From the NCBI GenBank assembly GCA_963682025.1, contig OY821519.1:67016783-67080782 (forward strand): a stretch of 64,000 bases of DNA, given 5' to 3'. Shown here in pieces: positions 32,400-44,635 of this stretch (positions within the stretch are counted from its first letter, which is position 1; each line of letters begins with the position of its first letter). Both the position numbers and the translations under genes were made by a program. The notes under the pieces were generated by a model, which saw only the letters and a program-made list of their open reading frames with translations, had not been told where the DNA came from and did no database searches. Source of the stretch: Cordilura impudica (Eukaryota; Arthropoda; Insecta; Diptera; Scathophagidae).

Positions 32400-32490
32400 C
32401 AAATTCAATAATCGCCAAAACCAAAAATCGACGAAACCGAAAATCGCGAAAAACAAAAATCGGCAAAATCAAAAATCTCTAAAATAAAAA
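32400..32490. repeat. Degenerate short tandem repeat
   Basis: About eight diverged units resembling ATCGCCAAAACCAAAA (11-16 bp). Similar in style to the array at 63585-63860 read on the other strand. Confidence 0.5.
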
Positions 32491-32607
32491 AATACCGTTT
32501 CTTATTTGCAATCCATTTTTACCTCATGAGCACCTATATGTATGTTGCTTGCTCTAGAGTAATAACGCCGAAAAACTTCATAATTTTTGCGCCGAATTAA
32601 AGAACAC

Positions 32608-33353
32608 ACAAATAAGAAAATTATAGTGGGTCTAGAACAACTATACAGTTCCATATACCATGCGTTTAGAAATCCTATGTCTAAGGTCCAACTAGTTAGA
32701 TATAGAGAATAGGCATAAGCCAAATCTAGATGGCATTGTTATTAATTTTTTTGCATTTGAAATTGAAAAAGTTCATATCGGATGCTATACGAAAATTTAT
32801 ATGGGGACTAGGTTGAAAAATGGACCAATTTTGACAATATTAGGTAAAGACACATTTACTTTGCAAAAACACATACAAACCAAATTTGAGAAAAATCTGT
32901 GCAATATTTTGGTTAGCTGATAGATTTAAGTAAAGATCGAGAATCATCTTCATATGGGGGCTTTGCCTAAGAATTGTCCTATAGGGTTTATTTTTGGAGT
33001 ACTGATGAACGGATGTAATTAGCATATACAAACACAATTTGATCGAGATCTATAGATAATTTTAGATATCATGGCAATTTAATTCGATCTCATAGGGGTC
33101 ATTTGTATGAATATGCTTCGATTCTCACCAAATCCAATAGCGTTCCTCCTATGGACAATAGAAGCTTATATGCCAAATTTCATCAAAATATATATGCAGA
33201 CAGACTGATGGACAGACGGATGGATGGACGCCACCAAGTCGAATCAGAAAGTGATGCTGAGGCGATCGGAATTATAAAAGATGGGTCTAGGTCAAATATT
33301 TTTGGTAGTTACAAACATCAGCACAATGTCATTATACCTTAACCACATAGAGG
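32608..33353 (+). mobile_element. DINE-1-like repeat, diverged full-length copy
   Basis: Head AATAAGAAAATTATAGTGG with a broken palindrome, body blocks in order, array reduced to GGACAGACGGATGGATGGAC at 33209-33228, and a tail ending ACCACATAGAGG. An older copy than those at 36324 and 59421. Confidence 0.65.
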
Positions 33354-33398
33354 TCAGTACTAGATGTAACCCGGTATGCTTCTCTACATCCTTCCTCA

Positions 33399-33415
33399 CC
33401 CCCCCCCCCCCCCCC
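33399..33415. repeat. Poly-C run
   Basis: Seventeen consecutive C's, unusual in this AT-rich window; length may be uncertain in the assembly. Confidence 0.8.
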
Positions 33416-33479
33416 ACCAAGCAACGTAATGAAAGAGCTCCCGCAAAGTTCCCAAGGCTCTCAATATTACAGTACTCCA

Positions 33480-33870
33480 AGTATATAACATTTATTAATT
33501 ATTTTATATGGGAGTGCCACGCCCCTTTGTCCGACCCCACCCATTTATTGTCTGACTACTCACGTTAACCATAGATGACGTAAGACAATTTGGAAAAGCT
33601 GTCTTTGTCATAGTAATCGAGATATATGATATATAGTAATTACTTTGTATGGAAGCTGCCACCTTACTTATCCGATCCAGCCCATTTATGGCATGCCTAC
33701 AAACATTAAAAATAGGTAACCTCACACAAATATACAAAGCTCTCCCTGTCATAGTACTCAATTTATATGATATAAAAAATTTACTTTGTATTTGATATAC
33801 TACGCCCACTTTCCATATCCGCGGTAAGACTCTGCAAAAATTTCAGGAAGATCAGATAAGTTGTTACGGA
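33480..33870 (+). repeat. 145-bp tandem units, about 2.5 copies
   Basis: Two aligned units (33505-33650, 33650-33800) share GCCAC, TCCGA, CCCATTTAT, GTCATAGTA, TATATGATATA and TTACTTTGTAT at the same spacing. The third starts at TACGCCCACTTTCC. Same repeat as 31195-31498 in opposite orientation. Confidence 0.65.
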
Positions 33871-33928
33871 GATTACGTACTACAAACAAACATACATTAC
33901 CTCTTTATCATATTTTCTTAAATATAAA

Positions 33929-34302
33929 CCAGCAGATTCCAGCCCTCGAAATTCGGGCGCAAACTCTAGGAAATTTTATTTTTTTAAATAAAGACCCTAA
34001 AAGTATGCTAATCAATTATAGCCAATTCACAAATCAACTCAAAAAACAAACTCTTTTTTATTACAGACACATTAACAAATTTAATAAACACACACATAGC
34101 ATTGTATAATTTTAAGTATGTGTTGATAGCAACTTTAAATGCAATTTACTCAAAATAAAGGAAAAAATTTAAAAATCTGTAAATCTGCAAATCGGCTAAA
34201 AAGAAATACCTTTCAAATAATATACATTTGGTCAAAATCGGGATAAAATGGTAGAACAAGACATCAGTCACAAAAAATCGTCTAGCCTATAAATATTATA
34301 TA
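33929..34302 (-). mobile_element. Non-autonomous Helitron (subfamily 1)
   Basis: About 374 bp. Hairpin near the 3' end is CTCGAAATTCGGG (one arm base changed) and the terminus is CTGG instead of CTAG. The 5' end is close to TATAATATTTATAGGC. Slightly older than the copies at 11713 and 25747. Confidence 0.7.
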
Positions 34303-34309
34303 TATATTA

Positions 34310-34672
34310 ATAGGCCATAGGAAATTTGATATTGAAAAAGGTTAATGTCGGTACTTATTCAGACGCCTACGAGATTGACTAAGATTTCTCTAGGATCCAA
34401 ATTATCGCATACTTGACTGGTGTATGTCTATTACAGCCATTAATTTGTGCTCTAAAAGTCTTTGCTTAAAACTATTAAAAAACATATTCCGCAAATTTTT
34501 GTTCCAATCGATCCATTTTTCGAACAAGTCCTTTTTTAAAAATAGCAATCAATTTGAATTTTTGCATATCACCAGGTAACAAATTAATAACAATGCCACT
34601 AAAATTTAGTTTATGCTTATTTTCTATATCCACTTAGTTGGACCCTTTCTCTAAATTTTCTCTATAATTATC
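34310..34672 (-). mobile_element. DINE-1-like repeat, decayed
   Basis: Blocks recognisable in minus order: GGATCCAAATTATCGCATA, CGATCCATTTTTCGAACAAG, AATAACAATGCCACTAAAAT, TATATCCACTTAGTTGGACC. Head and array missing. Confidence 0.55.
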
Positions 34673-35744
34673 TTTCTTAATTTTTGTAATTTGTATTTTC
34701 CGCGATGCCATATTTCAGGAACTGTTAGAAGTAGAGTTGTAAATTTTAAATATTCATGACAAATTAAAACGATTCAAAATCAAGTAATTTAAGAGCACGA
34801 GAATGTTTTGTTTTATTAAAAAACCATCCACCTTTGAAAAATTATCCACATATTACCTGAAAAACCCTTCTTTTTACGAAATTCTAAACGTAGTTTTCTT
34901 GCACCCCTTCAGTAGAAGATTCACCACTTTGGAAATAAATTTTAATGTTTCCAACGATGTTCAAGCGTAAATCGAATTATATGGAAACTGCATATATTAT
35001 ACTCAAAATAATCATTACTAATGTAAACACTAGAGAGACCACCCTGTATTCACATTTATTAGCATCCCTTGACTTCTGGCTATTCAATAAATTTAGAAAA
35101 AGACTCAGGAGATGCCTTTTTGAATTGTCTGAGGATCCAAATCCCTGCGTGACTTGAAAGTCCTTCCAAAAATCGACCTAAACAACTACTTAGATAATTT
35201 TAAAGAAGATTGACGTAAATATGTTATATAGGAGGAGGATTAATTTGAATGTGACAATTTCGAAAAAAAGGCTTTTCTTTTTATAACAAAAGTCACCTCT
35301 TCATTTGAATACAAAAGTATCTATATTAATCTGAGCTATGGGATTATTTAAATTGATCTCAGAGCAGAATACTACAAAAAACAATGCTGCATCGTGAAAT
35401 AAAAAAGTGGCTTTCTTGGGGTTAAATCTTCTGTTTATGACAAGGTCCTTTCTGATTTTCAAACTTTCACATCTCCTTAATGTTGCATGGGTTGAATACC
35501 CAGCCGTACATATTTTCCAAGATTAATGTGTGCTGAATCGACTAAAGCTGGCCTTGGAGCGATACAAGCAATAGTTTACATTATATTGTGGTTGAATGGC
35601 GGTTAGTACATGGATTAGTTATAAGGTCCCTACAGACCTTGTAATATAAATAGAAAAAATCGTTAAGTTTTGTTGAATTCGCGTTTTTTCGATATATTTT
35701 TGACCATCGTTTTGTATGCTTGTCTCTCCAACTCGAATAATGAG
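34673..35744. other. Unassigned, may include piggyBac 5' remains
   Basis: No clear frame or repeat. It adjoins the piggyBac relic in the position where the N-terminal coding region would lie, but I cannot align it by eye. Confidence 0.35.
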
Positions 35745-37514
35745 CCTGCTAAGGAAATGTGGGGCCCAAACCCATTATCCAATTTACAAAAAATTTGTTC
35801 GCTTTGATAAGGAAAATACGTGACGGAACCTGCTAATCAACAATAAAACTGCTCCTTTATAACATTTTTGGCAATTGTTGCAGGCCAATTTTGCGACAGC
35901 TTACATCCCACAGAATTTACTGACCTGGGCGAGAAATTATTCTCGTAAAGAGGCCGCACATGGTTTACATACCGCCCCAGCCAGCCAATTACCGAAGAAA
36001 GGTATGTTAGCTTTGTGATTCGAAATCATTTTATGCTTTCAATGAAACTATTTACTCCGGGAAATTGTTTGGTCAAGAGCGTGTGGTAACTGAAGGGCAT
36101 TCAAATTTGTGAAATGATATGTGAATACAGAGCGCACAATTTAAGCTGATAATTTCTTCCCCTTATTGGATGTGGCGCGTACATTGATGAGGAAGAAAAC
36201 TGCTGGAACAGTACGCTCAAATAAAACATTTGTGTTACGTGAGTTCTTCAAAAGCGCGCCCAGTTTGCAACGCATTGTTTGGCTTCTAAGTGCTCCGAAG
36301 AGGAACAAAGCCGTAAATGAAAACAAGTAAGAAAATTATAGTCGGTCTAGACCGACTATACGATACCCTATACCATGCCCTATCACTTAGGCCCAACTAA
36401 CTGGACATAGAAAATAAGCAAAAACCAAATTTGAGTCTGATTTTTATTAATTTTTTTGGCTAAAGATATGAAAAAGTTCATATCGGATGCTATATCTATA
36501 TGGGGACTAGGCCCAAAAATGGACCGATCCTGACCATGTTTGGTAAGGTCTCTTGTATTTTGCAAAAATATATACAAACAAAATCTGAGAAGAATCAGTG
36601 CAATATTTTTGTTTTTTAATAGATTTAAGTGAAGATCGGGAAGCAGCTCTATATGGGACCAAAGGGATCATTTTTGGACTACTCATTAATGGACGTAATG
36701 AACGCATACAAACCCCAATTTGAGTAAGATCTATATGACAATTTGGATCTTATGGCAATTTATGTCGATTTCATATGGGTAATTTGTATGGGGGCTAGGT
36801 CTGAACATGGACCGATTCTCACCAATTTCAATAGCGTTCATCCCATGGCCGATAGAAGCTTATATACCAAATTTCATCAAAATATATTCATATTTGCGAC
36901 CTGCAGTTTGATTACAAGCTTTACATGGACACACAGACGGACGGACGGACGGACGGACGGACGGACATCGTTAAATCGAATCAGAAAGTGATTCTGATTC
37001 GATCGGTATAATTAAAGATGGGTGTAGGTGAAATATTTTTGGTTGTTACAAACAGCAGCACAAAGTCATTATACCCAAACCACATAGTGGTATAGGGTAT
37101 AAAAAGGAAGCGCATGGTTATTCAGGATTACAATGCTAATAAATCCGGTTTTTACAATTGTTACAGTAAAAAGAAACCAGTTAGCGACTTTCATTTTTGC
37201 AATTGCTCGCGACATAATTTGCGCTGCCTTGTATTGAAGAGCGAGCCACCAATGGACGTATAATGAGCTATCCCAGGATTCGAAGCACTATGGAAACATT
37301 CAATTCAAAGGTAAAATAATATAATTTTCAAACATACAAGAGCGGAAAACTAAATATATTTTGTCCTTGTAGGTAGTAAAAGGATCGGTAGCAGGAGTTG
37401 CACCTCCTTTTGCGCCCCGCTCAAATCGGCCATCATGCCAGTTATGTCGTGTGGAGTACGGACGCTAGCTAAAACTAGAGCATAACGCTCAACACTGCTG
37501 CATCGTTGCAATAA
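35745..37514 (+). pseudogene. piggyBac-type transposase relic
   Basis: Recognised by motif order across shifting plus frames: PTEFTDLGEKLFS then RGRTWF (the first catalytic Asp region, about 35915-35965), YSGKLFGQERVVTEGHSN (about 36055-36100), ADNFFPLLDVARTLMRKK then GTVRSNKTFV (second Asp region, 36147-36230) and SAPKRNKAV (about 36290). A DINE-like copy interrupts at 36324-37105. Coding resumes with VIQDYNANKSGFYNCYSKKK and DIICAALY, and ends in a Cys-rich tail (CQLCRVEYG at about 37437; CNNC split by the palindrome at 37515 and resuming after 39956). Many stops and frameshifts. Terminal repeats and TTAA sites were not identified. Confidence 0.7.
36324..37105 (+). mobile_element. DINE-1-like repeat, full length, young
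   Basis: Head palindrome intact (GTCGGTCTAGACCGAC), ACGG array of six to seven units at 36937-36966, tail CACATAGTGGTATAGGGTAT. Inserted in the piggyBac relic. A good reference copy: both ends readable, with ATACCCTATACCA at the head side inverted at the tail side. Confidence 0.8.
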
Positions 37515-37522
37515 CTGTACAC

Positions 37523-39956
37523 CAGGGTGGCCCTTCATTATATGGAGAAAAACTGTCGGTCGCACCCCCTAGAAATATGCGAATAGCAAAAAAAAACTAA
37601 GCAATACAAGGTTCTGGGCCAATTAAAAAATATTTAGAGGTGGCTCAACGCGATTGAAAATTTCAGGTGTGTTTTTATGGGGAAAATATGACTTTTTTTC
37701 AGATTTTACAAAAATTTCGTTCTATAGTTTAATTTTTCCAACAAGGTGTTATATAATTCGAGATCAGTATTAAATTATCTCTCCAAAAAGGTATACAACT
37801 TCAAAATCGAATAAAAAGTCGCCAAGAAATAGTAAATGCCCCAGACCACTTTTGTGCCAAAAAACTTGGTCATGAAATTTGATGGCATTTTTTTTCAACT
37901 TTGAGAAATTGACTAAAGCCAATATTTTTTTGGTCTCTATATCTGTAAGTACTCAGATATGAAGTATTGTTTTATTACCACCTTCATAACCAATTAAGCA
38001 TTGAAAATTTTTTTGATAAAATTTTGAAAACTCCTCTTTCAAGTTTTGAAAAATTTTGTTAAACAAAATTTAAAAAAGTTTTATCTAGCTCTTCAAGATC
38101 TTGTTACGTACATGCTAGAGATGAACTGTGTGAATTTTGATGTAAATCCCTATTTCAAAATTTTTTTGACAAGGATTTTATTTTTGCGGATTTCGAGAAA
38201 AATTGGATTTTTGTAAAATATTTTGTAAATGTATTATTTCTAAATACTTTGTATCAAAAATTCATCACTTTTCTACTTTTAAATGTTATATTTTATCTTA
38301 ATGGAGGGTTTCGGAAAGAAATATTAAGACCCCATTAACCCTTTTGTAATTGGGGTCACATATGATCCCAAGCTAATAAAAGACAATTTATTCAAAAAAC
38401 TCAAATATTTTGTAAGTGCTATCGAATTTTTAGATGCGATGCTTAACATATAATAACCAAATGTGGAGAACATCCGATCCTAAAATTTGAGATAAATCCG
38501 AGAACACGAACCCATTATTTTTAAATAAAAATTACCGAAAACGAGTTTTTCTATTAAACTCGATAAAACCAATTAAAATTGAAGGAAAATAAGTCGGTTC
38601 ATTTTTATTTATTTAACCCTTCAGTGCTCCTGGGATCAAAATAATCCATTGGGATAGATCTTTGGGTCATTTGTGGATCTTCCTATTTTATTCAGAAAAA
38701 TATAGATAGTTTTTTTACATAAAATAATTTTATAACAGAATTGGTTAAAAGTTGTTTTAATTTATATTCGCGACCAATACGCAGATAATTGCACCAAAGA
38801 TATATCCCAATGGATTATTTTGATCACAGAAGCACTGAAGGGTTAAATAAATAAAAATTAAACGAATTATTTTTCTTAAATTCTACATGGTGGTTTCATC
38901 GAGTTTAATAGAAAAACTCGTTTTCGATAATTTTTATTTAAAAATAATGGGTTCATATTCTCGGATTTATCTCAAATTTTAAGAACGGAAGTTCTAAACA
39001 TTTAGGTATTACATTTTAGGCGTCGCATCTAAAAATTCAATAGCACTTACAAAATATTTGAATTTTTTTAATAAATTGTTTATTATTAGCTGGAGTCATA
39101 TGTGACCTCAATTCCAAAAGGGTTAATAGGGTCATAATATTTTTTTTTCGAAACCCTAGGCTATTAAGATAAAATATAACATTTCAAAAGTAGAAAAGTG
39201 ATGAATTTTTGGTACAAAGTATATAGAAAGAGTACATTTACAAAATATTTTACAAAAAATCCCATTTTTCTCGAAATCCGCATAAATTATATCCTTGTCA
39301 AAAAAATTCTGGCATAGGGATTTACCCAAAAATTCACACAGTCATTCTCTAATATGCACCTAACAAGACCTTAAACAGCTAAGTCAATTTTTTAAAATTT
39401 CGTTTAAGAAAATTTTTCAAAACTTGAAAAAGGAGTTTTCAAAATTTTATCAAAAAAATTTTCAATTTTGGGTCTCAATGCTTAATAGGTTAGGAAGGTG
39501 CTAATAAAATAATACTTCATATCTGAGTACCTACAGGTATAGATACCAAAAAAATGTTGGGTTTGGTCAATTTCTCAAAGATGAATAAAATTCCATCAAA
39601 TTTCATGACCTAGTTTTTTTTTGGCACAAAAGTGGTCTGGGACATTTGCTATTTATAGGCGAGTTTTTATTCGATTTTAATTGTTTATAGCTTTCTGGAA
39701 AGATAATTTAATATTGATCACGAGTTATATAACAAATTGTCGGAAGAGTTAAACCATAGAACGAAATTTTCGTAAAATCTGAAAAAAAGTCATATTTTCC
39801 CCATATAAACACACTTGAAATTTTCAATCGCGTTGAGCCAAATCTAAATATTTTTTGATTTTCGCGAAACTTTGTATTTCCCACTTTTTTGCTATTCGCG
39901 TATTTCTAGGGGGTGCGACCTAGAATTTGAACACTTTTTTTTTAAGGACCACCCTA
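37523..39956. mobile_element. Giant palindromic hAT-like element
   Basis: 2434 bp flanked by a perfect 8-bp duplication CTGTACAC (37515-37522, 39957-39964). Ends CAGGGTGGCCCTT and the inverse (AAGGACCACCCTA). The two halves are inverted copies over almost their whole length, meeting near 38735; for example CAGTGCTCCTGGGATCAAAA at 38625 faces its inverse near 38830. Arms look roughly 90% alike by eye. No coding frame. The 8-bp duplication and CAGGG-type ends point to the hAT superfamily. It splits the piggyBac relic. Confidence 0.8.
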
Positions 39957-39964
39957 CTGTACAC

Positions 39965-41179
39965 TCGAACTGGAAGATCAGCAACAAACATTACAACAGT
40001 GATTTATATAACTTTCTAATGTATTTTAATAAAATGTATTTAATAAAATAATGTATTTTAAGTAAAACCGAAATTGTAAAAACAAAACATTTCTTGTGCC
40101 TTTTTATTACTTTATATAATCTAGAATTAACAATCAAAATCATCCAAAAACACACCCCATCAAGCAAAATACCATACAATTTGTTGAAGGACTTTCTCTA
40201 TTTTAAGACCAACTAATTGGAAGGTTAAATATAAATTGTTATAATAAACGTTGCCTCAAACTCGTTTAGCCAGTACCACAGAATCGTATGGAGTATAAGT
40301 ACAAATATAATATTATTAACTTAAATAACTTGTCTGCCGCCGAATAGTTAGTTGCGGTTTATTTAATTCATTTTTTGTTAAACAAATTTAAGAAACACAT
40401 TTAAAAGGAAGAAAATTTTTTTGCGAATAATTAAGGGGAAGCCTCCTTGGTTAGAGACTTGGATCATATCGCTATATATATTCTATGTATATCACTGTAT
40501 ATACCTTCCGTTCTACTACAGAAGCCCGATTCCATCTGCCAAACTCATTTATCGCATGGATAACTATTTTGTTACATTTCAATTTTGTTTAATTTCCTTT
40601 ACTCCAAATTTGAGTCCAGTTCTTATTCGTAATGTTATGTGTATCTAGTTTTTGGCATACCTCCTTCGTAATTAAAACAAAAATAACCAACTAAGAACAC
40701 AGTGAAATTATTCTGGGAACTATTATTGTAGCTGTTGTCTTACATTTGTTTATGCAAGTTAAAACATCAAAGCAATATTCCTTCCAAATGCATATGAATT
40801 ATGTTCAAATGTGCATGATAACTTTGGTAACAGCAGTAACAACAATTGGTTTTGGCTTGTGTTTGCACAAAAACAAAAAACGAAAACAACATTCTGCGTA
40901 ATTTGAAATTGCTGAAACTAAAGTCATTCAGTTGACTTTACTCGATGCTTTTCAAACTTGAGCTTAATTAATTACAGTGTTTATGTTTATATGTTTATTT
41001 TAAGTGCACGTAAAGTGGGCCTAATTCCGTATATTTTGTAAAAAATGTTTGGCGATTTTGTATTGCAAACTGAAACTATCAAAACTTATTGACGACTTTA
41101 ACACTCTCGAGAGTTACATCAGGAAATTCCAACGAATAGCTTTTCTCTATCTTTAATAACGTATTTGCCTACATTTAAG
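39965..41179. other. Unassigned AT-rich sequence
   Basis: The first 40 bases continue the piggyBac Cys-rich tail. Beyond that I see no gene; a 75-codon frame at 40421-40648 shows no recognisable feature. Confidence 0.45.
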
Positions 41180-41441
41180 AAAATTAAAAAATCATGTGAG
41201 TCCGAACACAGGGGAGATGTCTAAACATCTAGTAATTAAAGTTTTTTCTATGGCACTTTTTTAAAATTAAACAGAAAGCATTATCTATGTATGACATATA
41301 GCAATCAACTGCAGGAGCTCTGCTAATAATAATATAATTATTTTAGTTATTATTTCAACCGGTTAATTTTTAATTTTTTGTTTTTTATTTTTTATTTAAT
41401 ATTTTTAATTTTTAATTTTTCGTCTTTCATTTTCAATTTTT

Positions 41442-44400
41442 ATACCCTCCACTCCAGTGTGCAGAGGGTATATATAAGTTTGTCATTCCGTTTGTAATAA
41501 TTAGAAAAAAATTTTTGGACCCCATAAAATATATATATTTGTGATCCTTATAACTACCGGAGTTGATATAGCGATGTCCGTCTGTCCGTCTGTCCGTCTG
41601 TGGAAATCACGAAATCAATCGGGCAGCTAGGGTACTTGTTGACATAAAAAATGATTCACTAACATCCTGAGCAGTTTGCTATTTAAAATCGTCCAAATCG
41701 GTCGATTAGGGCCCGAGATTTGAATGAAGAACTAAAAAAAGTCTTGAAAAAATATAATTTTCTAAGTTGTTCTTGTCACGATCACGCCCTTAATAGGACA
41801 GCTAGGATGATCATTTTTAGTGAGAATGATTCACCAAGTTCATGGAAAGATTTCTGTTTCAAAAATCATTAAAATCGGTGGAGCACGTCCAGGGAAATCT
41901 CTGAAAAAATAAAAAAAAAATAAAAACATGATATTTCTATATGGTTCTTGTTGTTATTCTAAATGTTGCATTGTTGTCATAGCTGTACTTGTTGTTTTTG
42001 TGGTCGTTGTGGTAATAATATAATAAAAACTAACCCTTTGTACATTTTTTTATCAACTCTGGTAGAAAAATTTAAAAGTTTCCTTGTTTTGGCATCACTA
42101 AAAAAATTTACTAAATCATTTCTGTCATTGCCACGAGCCTGCCTGCAAAGTTTCAGATCGATTGGGTTACGGGAAAGGGGTGAAAATCGATCCAAAATTT
42201 TTTCAACAAGCAGACACTACGAGTTAGTATAAAGGGAGTAAAAATTCATCAGCATCTAAAGCAAATAATGCTTAAATACCTAGTTGTTAATAAAAAGAAA
42301 ACAATGTAAATTTAGCAAAAAAATTTGTATGTATTAATTTATTTAAAGAGAAAAACACAAAAAATACGTTTGATGTTGCATTAAATAATAAATAATATTA
42401 AATAATACAAATAATATACATATATTCTATATATGTATATCCATAATAACTGCATGTTAGAAATAAATCGGTATATTATTTTATTTACATAAAATTCTGC
42501 AATATTTTGTTGTGGGGAAAATACATTTCTTTTGCATTAACAGAATGTCACTTCATTTTGCTCAGCGTGACTATGCCGCAGTAGATGGCGCCACAATTTT
42601 TGTTCTAATTAGCTTTGCAATAGTTATTTCTATTTTAACATGAATGTCAATATTTTCAACTAGATATCATACAGAACAATGTGAAGAGTATACACGGGCT
42701 GGTCTTTTATTTCATACGTTTTTTTCACTATTCTTCTACAAATATGAACATAAGTTTGGCATATTAACTTTTTGTTGTCTTTACAAAATAGAGTTACCGA
42801 GCTCACCAATGAGTTTTTTGCTTTCAAAACAGTTCTATATAGTTATATACAAATATTATTCTTCTTTACCTACAAAATATCTGATTGCGATTACATCTAA
42901 TTTTTAAAAATTGTTTATAATTACTAAAACATTATTATTCACATAAATATAAAATTGCACTTTTTAAAATTTCCATTCAAATTTAAGAAAATATCACTTC
43001 TAAAAACTGGAATTAAAATTTCCAATTCTAAATTAGAAAATATTAATTGAATTTCAGAAAATCATATCAAAACGTCGGAAATAATAATTTTAAATTTAGA
43101 AGACATCAATTGCATCTTTAACATATAAATTTTATTCGTTAAACCCAAATTGAAATTGCAAAAAAAAACACCAAATATGTTTACATTTAAAAATGTTTAC
43201 ATTAAAAACAAAATATTGCCATTCAGGATATATTAATAACTTTTCAGTACCGCGATTCAGTAACTTCTTTTAACCATAGTCGAATCATAAAAAAAGAAAA
43301 TTGCAAAATTATCCGTAAAATTTTTAAACGATATTCGCTATTGTTAAAGTCAGCTGTTGTTGTTATCTAAACGACAACCATTTTTGTGTTATTTATTCAA
43401 TCGATAAAAACTTAAATTTTTAGGTTGAAATGTCATCATACATAAATAAAAATCATAAAATAGTGAAAATATTTTGCTTTAATTAAAAAAACTTTTTTAT
43501 ATAAATAAAAAAATTAAATAGCATATTCAATTCATTATTTCATTTTCAAATAAATACACAGAAATATTAGTAAAAAAAATAAAGATATTAAACATAAACA
43601 TAAAATCATCCTGTCAAACACGAAGTAATTTGTTTTTTTCTATTCTTTGTGTTATTCGCTTATTTTGACAGAGTTGCCACTAGTTTACAATTTAAATAAA
43701 TAGAAAAACAGATTTGTCGACTGTCGTTAAGATGTATCTACATAGTGAATCACTTAATCCTTAGTGCAAACAACAATAGCTGTCGATATATTTTGCGATT
43801 GTCAGATCGTTGAATTTGAAATTTACAGAATCGCACTACAGAAAATATTAATTTAAATTCAATAAATTTAAGAAAACCTCAAATGATATTTAAGAATTGC
43901 TAACATAAAAATTGTTACATAAGTAAACGTAATTTGATGAGAATGTTATTTTTTATATATAAATTTTCACAATTTTTTTTGGATGAAAATTTGAAGTTTT
44001 TCAGAAAATAAAGATAACAAATTATTTTATTTAAAATGTTTGGGACATTTGGTTTTTTGCGTTTGGCATCCCTAATTTGATTATTTATTATTATAAATTT
44101 ATTCTCTATGTTTTCAAAATATGGCAATATTTTAAAAATAAGTTGAGAGAGCTTTTTTTCTTTTTGGTTATTATTTTGTTACTCCATCCGACCTATATGG
44201 CCACAATGATGAAATATTTGGCCAGTTAAAAGAAACTATACAGCCATCTCCAATTAGCACGATTTAATGCATATAGCCACTCTACACAACCATTACCTTT
44301 GCAATGGAGGTTAGGGCGAGCTATTTAATTAGCAAAAACTAAATTAAACGAGAAGTTATGTCATATAACCGGAAACGCATGCATATAGGTATATTACCTA

Positions 44401-44635
44401 AATGCATGGCGATCAGAAACCACGATGACCAAAAAGCAAACACCGAAATAAATCCGAAATAATAGAAAAGACGAAAACCAACCCAAAGAATTTTCTTAAA
44501 TAATTTGGTATTAAGTTTAACAAATTGTTTACTTTTTCCAATATTTTCTTTACATTTATTATCAATGTTCAAACCGAGGTGGAGGGTATTAAAGATTCGA
44601 CTCAGCCGAATTTAACACTCTTACTTGTTTATTTT
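41442..44635 (-). mobile_element. DINE-like repeat, second subfamily, long copy
   Basis: Minus strand: head AAACAAGTAAGAGTGTTAAA with palindrome TTCGGCTGAGTCGAA and TACCCTCCACC at 44585-44635. At the other end a GTCCGTCT array (41575-41600) and tail GTTTGTAATAATTAG ... TATACCCTCCACTCC. Same layout as the main DINE-like family but different wording. At 3.2 kb it is far longer than usual; 42240-44530 holds AT-rich non-coding DNA I cannot assign, probably nested insertions. Confidence 0.55.

Noticed and set aside
32164..32723. Minus frames of 73-102 codons
   Set aside because: They cross a TIR end, a degenerate tandem repeat and a DINE-like head; no domain or consistent frame.
34945..35157. 70-codon frame as a host exon
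   Set aside because: No recognisable motif, no splice-supported neighbours, adjacent to transposon relics; left unassigned.
37350..37565. 71-codon minus frame
   Set aside because: Opposite strand of the piggyBac Cys-rich tail and running into the palindrome end.
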